In this document: piece after piece, positions 63,174-64,000 of the stretch
How the letters are laid out: the number at the start of each line of letters is the position of its first letter
Position numbering within the stretch: position 1 is the first letter of the stretch
Assembly: GCF_039523415.1 (NCBI RefSeq)
Contig: NZ_BAAAFG010000012.1
Location: 1 to 64,000, forward strand
Length of the DNA stretch: 64,000 bases
Reading direction: 5' to 3'
Origin: Gangjinia marincola
GTDB lineage: Bacteria > Bacteroidota > Bacteroidia > Flavobacteriales > Flavobacteriaceae
Made by a program: the position numbers and the translations under genes
The notes under the pieces: generated by a model
Seen by the model: the letters and a program-made list of their open reading frames with translations, nothing else
What the model was told of the DNA's origin: nothing
Database searches by the model: none

Positions 63174-63812
63174 ATGGCAGTAGTAGGAAAAAAATTTCCA
63201 AATATCGCAGTAAATGCAATGAATGAAATGGGTGATACCTTCACCTTAAATGTTTTTGAAGAAGCAACAAAAAATAATAAAAAAGTACTTCTTTTTTGGT
63301 ATCCAAAAGATTTCACTTTTGTATGCCCAACAGAATTACACGCTTTTCAAGAGGCTTTAACCGAATTTGAAAAACGAAATGTGATGGTGATTGGCGCATC
63401 TTGCGATACCCCAGAGGTACACTTTGCCTGGTTAAATATACCCAAGGATGATGGAGGTATAGAGGGAGTAACCTATCCAATTCTTGCAGATTCTAACCGT
63501 AACTTATCGGGACAATTAGGTATTCTTGACATCACCAATGAGCGTTATGATGAAGAAACCGGTATCGTACAGGTAGATGGTGATAACGTAACGTATAGAG
63601 CAACTTATTTAATTGATGAAGAAGGTACAGTTTTTCACGAGGGTATTAACCACATGCCTGTGGGTAGAAATGTACAGGAATTCTTGCGTCTGATCGATGC
63701 TTTTACTCATGTACAGGAAAAAGGAGAGGTTTGTCCTGCAAACTGGGAAGATGGTAAGACAGCAATGAATGCTAATAGAGACGGGGTAGCATCTTATTTC
63801 TCTCAAAATTAA
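63174..63812 (+). CDS. Typical 2-Cys peroxiredoxin (AhpC/Prx)
   Basis: From the ATG at 63174 the protein has 212 residues; an ATG 4 codons earlier (63162) is also in frame. The peroxidatic cysteine is C51 in FTFVCPTEL, with the resolving C187 in GEVCPANW, the pattern of typical 2-Cys peroxiredoxins, which form obligate dimers. It reduces hydrogen peroxide and organic peroxides using thioredoxin, so the thioredoxin-like gene 6 bases downstream may supply its electrons. The family and role are clear. Confidence 0.93.
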   Translation: MAVVGKKFPNIAVNAMNEMGDTFTLNVFEEATKNNKKVLLFWYPKDFTFVCPTELHAFQEALTEFEKRNVMVIGASCDTPEVHFAWLNIPKDDGGIEGVTYPILADSNRNLSGQLGILDITNERYDEETGIVQVDGDNVTYRATYLIDEEGTVFHEGINHMPVGRNVQEFLRLIDAFTHVQEKGEVCPANWEDGKTAMNANRDGVASYFSQN

Positions 63813-63818
63813 ATTATT

Positions 63819-64000
63819 ATGGTAGAAACCTTAGATCAAGATAATTTAGCGGAACTTGTTTCAGAAAATGAGACCGTTGTGGTGCAGTACATGGCTTCCT
63901 GGTGCGGAAACTGCCGCGTCATGAAACCTAAATTTAAGAAATTGGCACAAGAGCATGAAGCGGCTAAATTTGTGCTGGTAGATGCTGAAAAATTTCCGGA
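63819..64000 (+). CDS. Thioredoxin-family protein (cut by window edge)
   Basis: The ATG at 63819 lies 6 bases after the peroxiredoxin stop and starts a frame that is still open at the window end. The first 60 residues read as a thioredoxin fold with the redox motif WCGNC in MASWCGNCRVMKPKFKKLA (usual WCGPC), and no signal peptide. It is probably co-transcribed with the peroxiredoxin and may be its reductant. Only the N-terminal part is visible, so the length cannot be judged. Confidence 0.85.
   Translation, partial: MVETLDQDNLAELVSENETVVVQYMASWCGNCRVMKPKFKKLAQEHEAAKFVLVDAEKFP

Overview
The window looks like chromosomal DNA of a marine-type Flavobacteriaceae (Bacteroidota). The evidence is AT-rich sequence, Por secretion (T9SS) C-terminal sorting domains on three large exported proteins, two TonB-receptor-like barrels with carboxypeptidase-regulatory N-domains, a GLPGLI protein, SusC-like LDEV motifs, promoters of the flavobacterial TAnnTTTG type, and almost no Shine-Dalgarno sequences. 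I cannot name a species. No rRNA, tRNA, CRISPR array, transposase or integrase gene was found.

Layout. 1-2355: an integron-like stretch with two genes on the minus strand (a SIS-domain protein and a DUF4145-like protein), each followed by a long imperfect inverted repeat, plus two copies of a gene-less 118+ bp unit. 2688-10020: tamB and its BamA/TamA-type partner. 10207-13091: a periplasmic histidine phosphatase and an outer-membrane barrel. 13277-19373: a secreted protein, a LytS-type kinase, a LytTR regulator, a GLPGLI protein and a second barrel, all on the plus strand. 19464-23977: a membrane adenylate/guanylate cyclase, a SemiSWEET, a TetR-ABM-SDR cluster with operator-like repeats, and trxB. 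24165-27500: a large TPR-CHAT (caspase-like) protein followed by a diverged 82-bp copy of the trxB 3' end. 27571-31845: a frameshifted DUF1835 gene, gamma-glutamyltranspeptidase, two unknown envelope proteins and an AcpH-like protein.

32317-41239: glmM, a TPR/AraC-type membrane regulator, and two tandem paralogous beta-helix proteins exported by T9SS, closed by a strong bidirectional hairpin. 41416-49996: M42 and M24 peptidases, DUF4294, DinB, OmpA lipoprotein, S41-like protease and an acyl-CoA carboxylase beta subunit, interspersed with REP-like hairpins. 50302-54647: a 60-residue membrane protein, a four-helix-bundle protein, a 16-copy heptamer repeat ending 3 bases before ettA, ettA itself, and a MuiA/DUF4139 protein. 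55024-64000: PEP carboxylase, a T9SS subtilase, a broken small membrane gene, a PLP trans-sulfuration enzyme, a 2-Cys peroxiredoxin and the start of a thioredoxin-like gene.

Most of the window is ordinary housekeeping and envelope biology. The parts that deserve attention are the cassette-like array at the left edge, the CHAT gene bracketed by trxB 3' sequence, the regulator plus beta-helix pair, and the heptamer repeat in front of ettA.
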